Positions 50,126 through 63,222 are shown, counted from the stretch's first letter. The stretch: DNA of 64,000 nucleotides from Nymphaea colorata (GCF_008831285.2 NC_045149.1:17561035-17625034); one strand, 5' to 3'. The notes: generated from the letters alone by a model not told the origin. Numbers and translations: made by a program.

Positions 50126-51848
50126 ATGGGGGGTGCAATGAGAAAGAATTTGAAGTGCGAGCAGCGAGAGGGCGCAGCAGAGCTAAAGCAGGAAATTCAG
50201 CGCCTGCAAGCAGAGGTAGAGCGGCTGAGGAACGAGAGGGAGGAGGACCAAAGCGCACGAAGGAAGGAGCTGGCGGCGAAGCAGGCGGAGTGGAGTCGGG
50301 AGAAGAAGCGGCTGGAGGAGGAGGTGAGTGCCCTGGCCAGCAGCCGCGGGCGACGCTGCTGGGGAGGAGAGGAGGGAGTGCAGATGCTGGAGATGAAGGA
50401 GAGCGAGTGGTCCCACATACTGGCGGAGCAGATGAAGGAGCAGAAGCAGCGGGAGGAGGCCGTCGAGAAATGGAAGCGCCTCTACCTCGCCATCAAGAAC
50501 GAGCTCGACCAACTCATTCAGGCCACCGCCCTCCTCTCCAACCCTTATCAACAAGGTATGCATCTCTGTCTCATGCATACGAATCTTAACCAGTCTTCTC
50601 GTCTACTTCCTTCATTACTCGGAAAATTTGCCAACCAGACCCATCTCGTAATCTGCTTCGGTTTCGCACAGAAGTTATGAAACCATGGGGATTCAGCTTT
50701 CGTTTCTCAGATATATAAAAAAAATCCCGGCCAATTCTGTTGTTTGGTTTATAACTCCCAACTCTTCAATTTTTTATTTTAGCAAATTCGAGAAATGCCC
50801 AAGTTTCAGGATAGTCTGTAGACCACAAGGCACTGCATACTTGACCAAGTCGATCATACTAGAGCTTCCAAAATAAAGGACGCCTAGAATTCAACCTCCG
50901 AAAGGATGAGGCTTTTGCTTAGGAAGAACATCCGGGGAAATTAACTTACCGGCATATAAAGGTGAATGCTAATGGTTTTCACACATGCAAAAGCATGGAA
51001 TCCAATTAATTATCTTGTGGGTTGCCAAATTTCTCCATGTTGAGGAACTCGGGTCTTGCCGCTCATCATTCATGCGCATAAAAAGACAAAAGGTTAGCAC
51101 ATGGGAAGTCTCTCCTTCTTGCCAGAAAGGGAAAAAAAGGAAAGAAAAGACAAAAAGGGACTCCACAGCAAGCTAGCACGGCGGATTATGAGAATTCATT
51201 GAATCAAGAGATCAAACGGAACCAATGTAAGTTGTTTAATCTGATGTGCAGGAGAAGAAAATTTCTGCATAGAGTGGTTGAGGGGAGAGCTGAAGGCAAA
51301 GGAGGAGGCCAACGCGGAATTGAAAGCGAAGGTTGCGGAGGTGGAGAAGGAGAGCGCAAGACGAGAAAGAGAGATGGACATTCTGAGGCAGAGCCTCCGC
51401 ATCATGACCACCAGATGCAGCAGCAATCGGCAGTTCATGTAGCACCGACCTTCTCAGGAGCCTGGGATCGTCACTGGTTCATCATCCATTGCCAAGACAA
51501 TGGACAGCGAGGATTCACCTACTCTCTCATCGTCACCAAATGAACAAGAGAATTACAGGGTACAGTTTACACTGTCAGACATGGAAAACTGTTACCCGAT
51601 AGGTACATATCATTTAAAACGTGTCTATAGATTTATATCATAATGTATGGTACCAACTCCTCCTTCCACAACCATTCTTTTGCTTCAGAGCAAGGCCTGT
51701 CGTCAATGCCCCTGTGAGGGACAGAGAGAGGGCAGAGTTTCCAGGCAAATTTGACTGGCGATCTTATCACATAATCAACGACTGTTTAGATGACATCCTT
51801 ATGAGGGGAAAAAAAAGGAAACCAGATGGTAAAAACCGGATTTTGTGA
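50126..51848 (+). CDS. Small coiled-coil protein with an in-frame internal TAG
   Basis: Exon 1 is 50126-50555. Exon 2 starts at 51252 and reaches a TAG at 51440-51442, giving 206 aa. The protein is charged and strongly heptad-like: coiled coils at about 15-75 (ELKQEIQRLQAEVERLRNER), 95-135 (AEQMKEQKQREEAVEKWKRL) and 150-192 (ELKAKEEANAELKAKVAEVE). Beyond the TAG the same frame stays open and coding-like (Ser/Asp-rich, ENYRVQFTLSDMENCYPI) to a GT donor after 51602. A matching-phase exon at 51691-51848 encodes FDWRSYHIINDCLDDILMRG and a Lys-rich end before TGA. The exon sum with the TAG included is 313 codons. So the gene either carries a nonsense codon or recodes it, or the real end is the TAG. 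I do not recognise the family. Confidence 0.65.
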
Positions 51849-54531
51849 AACCTGATTTCTTAACCAGCTTCTGAGAAATGATGTCCGTTTGGGTGACAAG
51901 AGGAACACCATGTTACTTGTGAAAACCCTAGGGCAGGTTTCTCACTCTTTTTCCAAATGTTAGTCTGTCAAAGTTGGGGTTTCCACAACTACCCAATTAC
52001 TCCTTGAATGCCATTTTGGATGCAAAGAGCAAACACACCCTACATCTCATTCATTTTCTAAGAAAGAAAGATTCAACATCTCCACTATCAATTATTGTTG
52101 GTACCGTTTCAAAGGACTTTCGCCTCTTTAGGTAATTATCTCCCTCACCACTATCAACAACAACTTAAATGGATCTTCTTCTTCTTTTTTTTCTTTTATA
52201 TCAGTGACCTTCTCCTTGAACAGACGATCTGGCTTGCGCTTGGACCACCATGATACCGTGGGAAAGCTGTGGCTGCAAAATAGCAGGACTAGGAACTTGT
52301 TTCACGGGCACTAATTAATTACACCCATCAACTCCGCTTGTCAACCTGTGGTGGCCGCCTATCAGAATGAATAGACAAGACCAACCGGGCAGGCAGCCGC
52401 TGGGTCTAAGTTTGTTTGAGGATTTAATTTTTTCAAACCTGCTCTCTCAGGAAAAAACTACAAATATCAACTTCAATTCGCACCGACTCTCAACACAAAG
52501 TCAATATCTGGAGCAATTGGGCCAACAGGTTCGTTCACCTGTAAACGATGCGGATGGGATAAGACCTATAGAGGTAGATGCATCAAGGCCTGGAAGTACA
52601 CCAAGTGTGCGGCCCAAAATCGACGGACCGTCCTAGCTAGCCTCAACAAAAGTATAGGCGAGCTGCCAACTTTAGCTTCCAATTAGCTTGTTCAAGTCCT
52701 CAAGTCTAGGCCTAAAAGGCTAAAACTACAACTGCTCCACTTAGACCACTACTGCGGTCCTATTAAAGGTTATCAGTAACGCCGGTCGTGGTTTGTCACT
52801 TAAACTGTTGTTGCTCCAAAGACAGAGACTAGAAATTTTTCCCTTTTTGTAATGAGCAAATCCACCAAGGATCACTACCTAAAGAAGGCCGTTTTCCTTG
52901 TTATGGGGTCCAAGACTAAAGAAGGCCATTTTCCTTGTTATGGGGTCCAAGACTGCTTCTGAATCTAAGTAGTTCTGCAGTATACTCATCAATTATAATG
53001 TCATGCTTACTACTGTTTGAGTTAAAACATCCACCAACCCTACCAATTACGGTACACACACTAGAACACCAGAAACAGTACCACTTAATTAACCCGTCTT
53101 CTAAGAAATAGACTGTAGGTGGTTATATATGGGTTACCACGCCCTAATTTTTACAAATAACGTCATTTAGCACTAAACCATCATAAATGGGACAAAAATA
53201 TATGCTCACGGTTGCTCAGGTTCGCCTGACTAATTAAACCTAAATAGCGGGAGCATCAATAATCATATATATATAAAGGAAAATGAAAATCAGTCAGCTA
53301 TTTCTGTGATTGGATGTTTTTTCCTAACTTGTGTCGCTAAAAACTGTCACGAAAGTTGTATTCAGTTGTTAAAAATCATGATCAAGCAACTGCAATTGCC
53401 AAAGCTACCTTTTACAATAATTTTTGGCGACACAAAATAAGGGGAAAAAAACCACTCAGCCATAAATGTGGCTGGCGGATTTCAGTTCCTGTATAGACCA
53501 AGCTCCTTTTCAGTCTAGTTTCAAGTTTTCTGTCCTCTTTAGAATCCACCAGTCTTAGGGCTAACATAGAGATGCAGATAAGATTTTATAATCTGCGAAA
53601 GTTTTAAGTCGATAAACCTTTTATTCTCTAAAACTTTGTTCACATATTATCATTTAAGAGTGATTTCCAAAGGGTTTAGATTCTGCGATCACATGCCTAG
53701 CATACTTTTTATGCAATTGCATTCACACCATCTTCTTCTCTAGTAATTTAAGTCGATAAACCTTTTATCATTATAAAATCTTAGTCGTGACTTCAGATAG
53801 AATTGATGGGTATAAATAAATCACGAAAAAAAGACAAGGAATCCCGTCCCATGTTCATCTTTTTAAATCCTATTTATCTACACCCACCAACTATACACAA
53901 CTTAATTAATCATTTTTTACATCTGAACTAATCAGGTACATTTTTAATCATACTAAAAAGATAGAATTTTCTTATATTACCAAAACGGCGGGTGTATCTT
54001 TTCCAAACATTTAATACCCCCACTAGACAGGAAGCTACTAAGGGACCTTATTAATTAAACCTATTGCCAGACCTCTAGGTGTGTATTTTTAAGTCCCCGT
54101 CCCCAAGAAAAGAAGGAAAACATGAAGCAGACTAGGGATCAGAACATTAAGAATCAGTTTCGATATTTTGTTATTAACTTTTAGTAGATTCCAGGCATCT
54201 TTATTGAAATGATTCTTTAGCAAAATCATTTTTCATTGATCCAAGAAAATTAGAAATCCATATCCTCCTGTCCAATAAATCACGAATAATCCCATTCGCA
54301 TGCTGTGGGTGAAACGACAAACAAAGAAAACATGGAAATCTTGTTGTGGAACCCAGGAAAAATGAGCAAAAAATTGGAAGTCAATCCAGGAATAAGCAAG
54401 GCAAGAGACATACACGGCCTTTTTTATTTCATCTGTCTAAATATAAGCTTATGAAATACCAAGATCACACTACTACTTTACACTCCCGCGTTTTGGATAA
54501 GCTTATCTGACTGAAGTGTGTAAGAAGCCCA
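51849..54531. other. Intergenic DNA, no gene seen
   Basis: Contains a two-copy tandem repeat of period 37 bp at 52882-52955 (AAGAAGGCC...CCAAGACT). The 89-codon frame at 52367-52636 has no motif I recognise. No other structure is supported. Confidence 0.4.
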
Positions 54532-57500
54532 TCAGGCACTCAGAATTCCAGACTTGGTAGCGCTTGAACTTTCAACGCCTTTTATGTTTGCTCTGACACT
54601 CTACAGAGAAAAGCAAAACATGTAAAAAATGACCTCAGACACGATTAGAAAAAAAAATGAGAATCAACTAGACAACAGGTTGAAAATTTAGCGGTAAGCC
54701 AAATGCCAATTGGACAACTGAGGCACACCATTGTGCAGTCAGTAGAAATGATCGTCTCTCTTTTCACTCAGTATTCTATTTTTGAAGTTAATATTACAAT
54801 TACAAATTAATCTTCATAACCTTCTGAATTTGGACTACGACAATATAAGCCCCTTAGCTCATATTTGCTGCCTCAGTGCAGTTAACTTCTCAACAAAAAA
54901 TACAAGTATCGACACATTGTTTGGTATCTAGTTGAGATCTGTTAAATTTTGAACAGCCCACAATTTGTTCTCGTTTTATGTTCCAAAACCAAGATGAAGT
55001 TTTTGATCAGACAGAATTTGCTATTCTCAACCAGAGTCAACAACGAACGATCAGTAAATAAAGATTAAACATAAGTGATAAGTCCACGGGATGCATAGAT
55101 GATATAATGTTCAACAAGACTATTTAGTCCACACTACAAGTGCAGTCTATGCATCAATTTAGGCTTTTCTAAAATGCTAGAGAGCTGACAGAGTTTTAGG
55201 CATGACAGGGTAAAACCAATAAAATCTACATGGTCCATGCTGCTATCCAACAAAGCAACCTATCTTTGTCAGGAATATCACTTTTGAGCACTCGCTGCAC
55301 GGCCACACATTCAAGTGTTTTTTGTTCTATATTAACAGGGATACATTGGCCAATTGACACTTTCTCCCATATTGTGCTCTATTCCTTCTCAGTCTTTTAC
55401 CCCATTGTGACATGCCTTTGTTCTATGTGAAAATTTGTATTATGTTATTATGGATCGGTACATTAAGGAGCATGCTGTCAAGCATGCACTTCATACTTCA
55501 TAGTTCATACAGCATGAATATCCCAGACAAAGCTGTACACCACATGGACTCAACCAAACAGTGTTAGATACAGAGAGCACTATGTAACTAAAGTTCTTAA
55601 ATCTATAAATTTTCCTGTTACAACCTCAAGTACTTGTTTTATACAATTTGTTGGTTTTCTTTTTTTTTCTTTCAGTTTCTGATCATCACACCATATCTAA
55701 AACTCAATGTGCTTTTAATTTTATGCTTTTAGTTGTAACGGTTAATTTTGTCTCACAAAGATTCAATGGGGCCTCTAGAGCAAGAGGTTTGTGTCTGTCC
55801 AGCTCCAAACATATAAACAAATGTATGTACGTAGCTTTTGATAGTAATACAAAGCATATGCATTTTAAGGCATCTACTTTAACATCCACTTAACATATAT
55901 TTTGTAGGAACATTGTCTTGTTCTAGCATAGAAGAAAATCATAGATGTCACGTTACCCACATCATAATAATAAAAAGGACAGCTTCTCTTATTTCTTTGA
56001 CTGCAAGCAACTACTCTTAACATACCAAAGTCCAAACCCACCTCTCCTATCACAATCATATTTGAATTTAGGGTTAAAAAACCAGTCCATACTTCTTCTG
56101 AAAGCATTAACGCCTGTTTGTGAAGTAATTTACCGAATAAATAAAGAGCATAGATGAATTACCTCCAAAAGGGATATGTAATAAAAATCTTCCATATGTT
56201 GCATAAGTGCACTTCCATCTCTTATTGAACGGAATAAACTTATCTCAGTTTGCAGAATTTTCTCAATAAGTTGCTTCTCACCTTTCATCTACAAAATTGT
56301 AAAGGAGTGAAAAAAGAAGGAAACCTGTTTATGCAGCAATATATAGCTAACGAAGGAAAATAAAGGTGAGAAAAGAAGAGACAAATCATTGTAGTATTGT
56401 ACAACATGCAAAGCATGGAACTGAAGATGGTCGTGGAATTAACAAATAAGAAACTCAACTATGGATGATGAAACTAATGTAGTGATTTATCATGCAAAAG
56501 CAAAACCTATAAGTGCGGACATAATTACAAGAGTATTATCCGTACAAAAACCAAGCAGAAGAATGGAAAATTTTTACAAGGTAACTTGCATATAATCAAA
56601 TAGAACAGTTTCTGTCTATAAGTTTGAATGGAAATGCTAGTTTACATAGGCTCTAGGTACACTTATGTGTGCATATGTATGGAGGAAAAATCAAGTTATG
56701 CTAAATATACTTATAATTAAATAAATACATCCCAGGAGAGAACTCTTCATGTTAAAAATTTACTTGATTAAAGTAAATTAAACCAAAAGCTACTTGCGAG
56801 TCATGACCTCATAACAAAGTTCTTTTCATTTTTATTCCTTATCACTGTTATAAGGAGAGTAGGCTAAGATTGGTGCCCTAGTGAGGGATACATACGAACT
56901 TCAACACACTGACCAATGTTACAAATGTCAATTCATGGTGTTCTATAGATGTATATACAAGGAAGTTAACACATGAATCCCTAGATACCTGCAGTAATCA
57001 CAAGATGCAATGTGAAGCTCACCTAGAGGCAGTTCAGTAAAGGAAATTTCCCAGACATTTTTACAGTTACATCTGACCCCATCGTATAGTAGAGTTTTGT
57101 TTCATTAATGTCTGTGTTCCAAAGTTATTTTACAAGGGCAGAAAACAACATGTATAGACATCCATTTTCCTCTATATATACCCAAAAATTTAATACATAT
57201 TTTGCGAAGTCCACATATCTATAATAAAGCATGCACAAAGTGGAAAAGGGAAATACATACAAATTCGCCAACAAGAGCATCAGGTGTGTACTCTCCTATA
57301 ACATCACTCTCATATCCATCCTGTACAAGCTCCATATTTACCTGAAAATATGAAATCAGATTACCCACACAACGAAAATTCAAATAAAAAAAAAACTTTC
57401 AATTCACATAATGAAACTTGATTACACTTCAACAGATAAATATTTCCTGTAGGTCAAGTTTGTGCAACACAATAACAGAAAAGAGAGACGGAGAGAGAGA

Positions 57501-60500
57501 GCAGAAAAAAGACTTGCCTTTTTTTTTTTACCAGAAATTTATAATTTTTAATGTATTTTGCTGCTCGTACGTATTTCTATCAAGTGTTCCATAACATAGT
57601 TCGAAAAATGGACATGAAGTAACATTTCCACCAGTTATAAGTAATAAAATTCAAACACACCTTAAAAATTCACAGTTTCCACATCTTTTCAGCTTTGAGG
57701 TGCATGCAGCTTATGTGAGACCTGCTTTTATAGTTGGTGTCAAGATTCAACCATTCCAACTGCCACATTCTCACTTAAAAACTTTTAAGAGCTATGACTT
57801 AAAAATGTTCCCGAATTGGGAAGCCAAATTTGATCTTACTAGCTCGATCAAGGTAAAGTTAATTTCTCCAATAGCTAGTTTGTGAGCAGATATGAACCAG
57901 AAAAAGCTAACGATCACTTCATATTCTCGAATATGGAAGCCGAATTTGGTCTTACTAGCAGGATCAAAGTTGTGAATTGATAGGAGTTACCCACTAAAGT
58001 TAATTTCTCCAATAGCTAGTTGGTGAGCAGAATAAACCAGAAAACTTTAACCATCACTTCCATATCAATTTCATGGCCTAGAGAAAATTAAAAAATGCAA
58101 AAACTTAATGAGCACAGGCCTCACCATCACATCTCTTAAATCCTTAGCCTTGAGATAAATTGGCTGTGCTACATGACAGTAGCCCATCAAACGTGGCACT
58201 GTTGGAATGATGTCTCTGTGATTAACAATCCGCCAACTATCCTTCACAACCTGCAAATATCAATGAAACGTAAAACTTTCACAAGTTTCCGCTAACAAAG
58301 ATGATACTTAGTTACAGTTTCTCAATGACATAATCGTCCATCACATATGACTGCGCAATTCATCACATACAGCAGTTTTCATGACGACAGAAAATTTAAG
58401 TCAATCTCTGGAAAAATGAAAACAGACAAATTCTGGTATCCTGTGGAAGAAAGAAGAAAAGATATGTTGTTAATCTAGTGGGTGCTAAAAAGGATGGCAG
58501 AAATGAAAATTGTACTCCAGGAATCAGTAGCTGGGAGAAGCTACATCAACAGTTACAAAGCTGTCGAGACCTGCTATGCAGCTTTCAACCACAGATCTAA
58601 GTTTGGCTACATGACATAAGCAGAGCATGAAGCAATGTTATAAAGACCAGATAGTGCAACTCAAGTTTCATTGATCTGATTCTTACAGGACAAATTTGAT
58701 AACAGGTTTTATAAGTATAAATCAGCTCATATGCATCACATCAATGGTTAAATGAGTGAAAACAAAATATAAGGTTAACTGATTGTCTCAAACACATACG
58801 AAAGCCCCCACCGAACCTCTTCAAATTGAAACAAGCAGAAGGCTATTTCTAAATTATATGATAAATTATGAACCAGTTATATGCCATAATACGGTAGGAT
58901 GAAACATATCTTGCTACTGATGGAAAATGTGTCATTCAGCGCACCCACATGTAACCCTGAAAAAAGAAATAATCTACCATACATATCTATATACACATAT
59001 ATATAACAGCATTATGTCTTCCAACCCTTTGCCTACTGTGTCCCCTGAATCTAAACCATCTGTGAGGACCCACTGCCAGAACCCTTGGACAAATGCAGTA
59101 GAAAGAGTAGTCAATAGGTACAAACTTGGAGAACAATAAACAACTGGAACTTTTTAAAGTTCCTCCAAAATTAGGAGGTTCATGACTCTTCCTCAGTTTT
59201 TGAAGGAAACTCATTCTTTATCATCCTTTCTGCACACACGTGCGCCTTAGATGGGCTCAGCATTATTAAAAACTTATGATTAACCTTCTATTTGCGGTTT
59301 TTGGGCCCAAAAAAATGTTTTAAACTTTTTCTAGCTTACAAAAGCCAATGCATTTTCTGCTACTTTTTGGTTCACCAGAAGATCCTTGATAAATCTGATG
59401 GATTACATGGGCTCAGCATGATAAACAACTCATTTATTGACCTTCTATTTGTGGTTTTTGGACCAACAAAAATGTGTTTTCAAAGCCTACGAAATTGAAT
59501 GGAATTTCTTCTGCTCTTTGTATCACTAGAAAATCCTTGATACACAAAATCATCCAGCAGTAAAAGGTTGTTTTGAAGTTTTTAACTAAACACAAGCCCT
59601 ATACCTCACATTTTATAGGGTCAGAACAGATTACCTCTGTAGAAACACACACCAAGATGGAGAGAAAGAGAAGGAACACATAATATACGTGGAAAACCTC
59701 AAAGAGAGGTGAAAAACCACAGAGAAGCTCTAACCTAGGGGCACAACCGCAACCCTAGGAGAGAGAAAATGTTATTCCACTTAATCAACAATTACACCAT
59801 AAGTGGGATTAAATAAGAGGGAAAACCACCTAGGGTACCGAGCCACTCTCGGTACCCGTGCCCATGGGACCGGGTCTGGATCCAGACCCGGTTCCCTACA
59901 CATGATATGTTAACAACCTCTATAACAATAATAATAATAATAATACAAATAATGGCAGTTTCTAAGTTTTGATTGCATGTATGATAGATTGGATTGTGTG
60001 CGCATGCATGCATATGTACACATATATATATCTACACATACACATAGGAGGATTTTAGTATGTCGGATGATGGATGTTGTTGGATTAAGGCATATCGTAA
60101 AATGTACCGGTCGGGCCAACTTATATGTCGTATCGTAACCTATTGTAAATGTAGGGTAGCGTATCGTAAAATTAATTTTTTAATTCAAAAAGAATAAAAA
60201 TAGAGAAAAATTCGGGAAAAATGTATTCCATATAAAAAAACTCATCACACAAGAAGAACATTCATGACTCATCATTCATAAGCCATAATATATCAACAAC
60301 AAGTTGAAAAATGACAATTAAATTCAGAATAACAAAATAAGCATCCATTTATGTTTAAAGTGTTTTAGATTATATCACAAGTTCACAACATATAATTGTT
60401 CACCACCAAGTGCCAAATATCATTATTATCATCAATCAATGATAATCATCAACATCATCATCTTCATCTCCATCGTCATTTCCTTCATTAATTGTTTCAA

Positions 60501-62820
60501 TGTCTTCAAATGGAATGCCCTCACCAACATATAGGCGATTTTTCTAAAAAACTAGGAAAGCATCCCCCTCTCATAGCTCTTAGAGATGTTTAGAAAGCTC
60601 CCATAGTTCATATCGTACGATATGGCCCCCATATCGCACGATACAAGCAATATGCCTATGATACACAGACATATGATGTATGATAGGCATATTGTATGCG
60701 TTTTTCAAGCCTATGTGATACGCATCACACGATACGGGCCCATCACATCATGTGATATGGATAACACTAGTTGGATGGCTAAAAATTAAAAATTTAGCAC
60801 TAAAAGCACCACAAACCATCCTTAATACTCCTCTAGCAACTGTTTTTTAGCAACAGATTTTAACTTTTAATCATCCAGCAACACCCAAAGAGAGAGCAGA
60901 GAGAGAGAGAGAGAGAGAGAAAGAGATGGCTTTCACAGGCTACTTCATTTTTGTTTTATATGCAAAAAATGTGGAGTTCCTGCAATAAAATAAGCGGTAG
61001 CACAGAATGTTAGTGTTGTGTGTAATACCAGTGATAAACACTAACTCACGTACCTCTCAACACACAGTCAGGCCTGAACTTGCCTCTCACCGAGAGGAAT
61101 TCCTCATTACTTGCGTAACCCTAATCCCTTAGGGTAACAACATATTTATGACTAGGATACTGGGTCTACAAGGCGATCCGACCCATTATTAACTATCTCT
61201 AATTATAAAAGACCCCCCTACGATGACACAGTTGCCTTAAGAATAACACAAAATGAAATGAAAGTGCTGAATTCATTGTTATGTTTTGGGAGACCAACCA
61301 CCACGTTATCTACCTCATTATATGCTTCTGCAAATCTTTTATTTCCAACTCTTGGAGAACCGAAGTTGTACATGGTCACCGAGATTGCCCTTCTTCTGAT
61401 AACATTGAGTATAAACATCAGAACATTCGTCAAATTTAATAAAATGTCAACAACTACATAGAGCAAAGTTGCCAAAGATGAACATGCCATCTGATCAAAG
61501 AAATCAAACTTCAAAAAAATGGAACAGTCCAACTGGAAACACAAAAATAAAATAACAGGAGTCGGAACAAGTTTTCAACTTAGTGATATGATACAGTCAC
61601 CGGTGTAACATCAGAAAATTAACATATGCACATATTTAAGTGTGAAGTCAAAACCAGAGCTTGGCTATATGTTTAAAGCTAAAGTTTCGCTAGGAGAGCC
61701 TGAGGTTCCACATGAAACATTTCTCATAATGAAGGAATACAATTACAGCAGTTCGATCCTAGAAAAACTTAAATTTTAAAAATCTTTTCTAGTCCTTCAA
61801 AGTAGTATCCTCAACTGAAGCACCAAGATTAATGCAACTGGAACCCGTACCCATAACCAATCCATGTCTTGAATGAAAATCTAGCATTTTCTAATTCTCA
61901 TATTAAACTTTTTTAGATAATGCAAAACGAACCTGTGTGTGTGTGTGTATATATATCATTAACTGAGGATTTGAGAGGCTCACTTTGCCATTTGACTTGA
62001 TGATAGCTCCAAAGCAAGCAGTGTAGACAGTGCGCCACCCAAGCTATGTCCAGTCACATAAACATGCCAAGTAGGTCTGGTTTCTTCTGAATCATCCTTC
62101 CTGTACCAATAAATATTCTATAACGATCAAATTGGAATGGCAAATTCTTCAGTCAAAACCAAGACAATAATATACCAAAACATACTTCACCTTTATCACC
62201 GACTCAAGGTTACAAGTGTAACTTGGTAAATGGAGAGACCATCTTTGGCTAAAATAAGAGAAACAATCTTCTCTGACTTTTGAGATAAGATCGTAACGTA
62301 TTCACAGAATCTTTGAGAAATTGATATTGTGAAAGAATAAAAGACAATTTTCAGTGCAATTTACGAATGTACACATATAGTTCTGAAGTCGTGAAAGAAT
62401 AGAGTTGATTTTCAGCATCTAGTTCAAATTTCAAATTTTTATGAGGTTATAATATTTTCACATACATAGACAATACAGATTATAGGAGCAGAAGCAAGAA
62501 GAGATAAAACAACTTTTATGCAGTGCCTAAGCTCAATAATTTATGAAAGAATAATCCAGGAAAACAAACCACTTACACAAAGCCTATTGAGGTTCTGATC
62601 AAAGAAAGAATCCTATTTCTGACTGAATCATATGCACTCAAGAACCCACTATGAACCTGAGAATAAGATTCCAGAATAGTGAGGTGCAATAGTTGTACAG
62701 AGTAGCTAATTAATATTGCCACAGTGACATGGAGAACCGGAGGTTTTGCATGAAACCTTTAGATGAACTTTCACCTGAATTTCTTGTTTGAAGTCACCTC
62801 CTATCCTCTCAGGGTTCAAT
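54532..62820 (-). CDS. Class 3 lipase family protein, last 8 exons (5' part outside window)
   Basis: Alpha/beta-hydrolase of the lipase class 3 family, expected to hydrolyse acylglycerols or membrane glycerolipids. Exons in transcript order: 62775-62820, 62577-62656, 61984-62100, 61314-61395, 58125-58250, 57261-57341, 56163-56288, 54532-54600. All junctions are GT-AG with matching phases, and the visible part is 242 codons including TGA. Motifs in order: LNPERIGGDFKQEIQ, VHSGFLSAYDSVRNRI, the nucleophile elbow HVYVTGHSLGGAL (Ser), MYNFGSPRVGN, then VNHRDIIPTVPRLMGYCHVA, whose Asp and His are likely to complete the triad. The tail MKGEKQLIEKIL...EDFYYISLLE is family-typical. It resembles the long plant lipases that also carry an N-terminal C2 domain, but that part would lie beyond base 64000. 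The introns carry several transposon remnants. Confidence 0.92.
57790..58072. repeat. Local duplication in a lipase intron
   Basis: Two diverged copies of about 130-140 bp share GGAAGCC(A/G)AATTTG, AGTTAATTTCTCCAATAGCT and GTGAGCAGA, the second starting near 57928. It lies between the exons at 57261-57341 and 58125-58250. The 61-codon frame here is not an exon. Confidence 0.65.
59250..59545. repeat. Two-copy tandem repeat, period about 156 bp, in a lipase intron
   Basis: ATGGGCTCAGCAT at 59251 and 59407 begins two similar blocks that share GACCTTCTATTTG(T/C)GGTTTTTGG and CACCAGAA/CACTAGAA...ATCCTTGATA. Confidence 0.65.
59638..59915 (-). mobile_element. Solo LTR (Ty1-copia type), 278 bp, in a lipase intron
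   Basis: On the minus strand it begins TGTTAACATATC and ends TTTCTACA, so it has TG...CA ends. It is flanked by an identical 5-bp target-site duplication ACCTC at 59633-59637 and 59916-59920. The wording GAGGTTTTCCACGTATATTA near its 3' end is typical of plant copia U5 regions. It contains a perfect 24-bp palindrome at 59869-59892 and a 9-bp-stem hairpin at 59834-59856 (GGTACCGAG, 5-base loop). No internal retroelement sequence remains, so it arose by LTR-LTR recombination. Confidence 0.85.
60085..60785 (-). mobile_element. DNA-transposon remnant with acidic coding tail
   Basis: The segment is bordered by palindromic, GATAC/GTATC-rich sequence, including a 33-bp hairpin at 60612-60644 with a 15-base stem carrying one mismatch. 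On the minus strand a splice-acceptor-like TTTTTTAG near 60545 leads into KNRLYVGEGIPFEDIE, then an Asp-rich tail (DDGDEDDDVDDYH) and a stop at 60436-60438. Acidic tails of this form are seen at the C-terminus of plant hAT-type transposases; that assignment is tentative. It is nested in a lipase intron. Confidence 0.45.
60899..60921. repeat. GA microsatellite
   Basis: About 11 GA repeats within the lipase intron. Confidence 0.9.
61008..61228 (-). mobile_element. Candidate solo LTR, about 221 bp, in a lipase intron
   Basis: The segment starts TGTTAGTG and ends GATGACA on the plus strand, giving TG...CA limits. Internal wording such as AACCCTAATCCCTTAGGGT resembles plant copia LTRs. The flanking 5-mers CAGAA and CAGTT match at only three of five positions, so a target-site duplication is not established. 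It lies just 85 bp from the lipase exon at 61314. Confidence 0.45.
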
Positions 62821-63222
62821 CTGTTGAACAGAAAAACAAATCAGAACTTCGAAAGAACCAGCACCAACAACAGTGAACAAAAACAATTCCTATTATCATC
62901 TGAAAAATAGATCTGGGTAACTGATTAGACTTAATTTTGAGCAACCAAAGATTTCAATTTGGGCATGCCAGTAGGCAGGAAAATGCTGACCAAGTATGTG
63001 GCCGCTGCTATGTTTGTCTCAGCAGACACATATCATGAAAGATGAAAGGAAACAAAAATCATGCAGTTATATACATGCATCTCAGTAGATGATAGTGGTC
63101 ATACACATGGATAATGGACACACAACTTAGGTACCCACACAAGGACATGCCTTTTGGCACCTGAAGCTACACTTATTCAAAATAGGAGGGACCATTATGG
63201 CCAATCTTGACCCACCTTTGGT

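Noticed and set aside
50101-50589. Other-phase and minus-strand frames over exon 1 of the coiled-coil gene
   Set aside because: Shadows of a charged, heptad-patterned coding exon; the chosen frame has the donor site and a phase-matched second exon.
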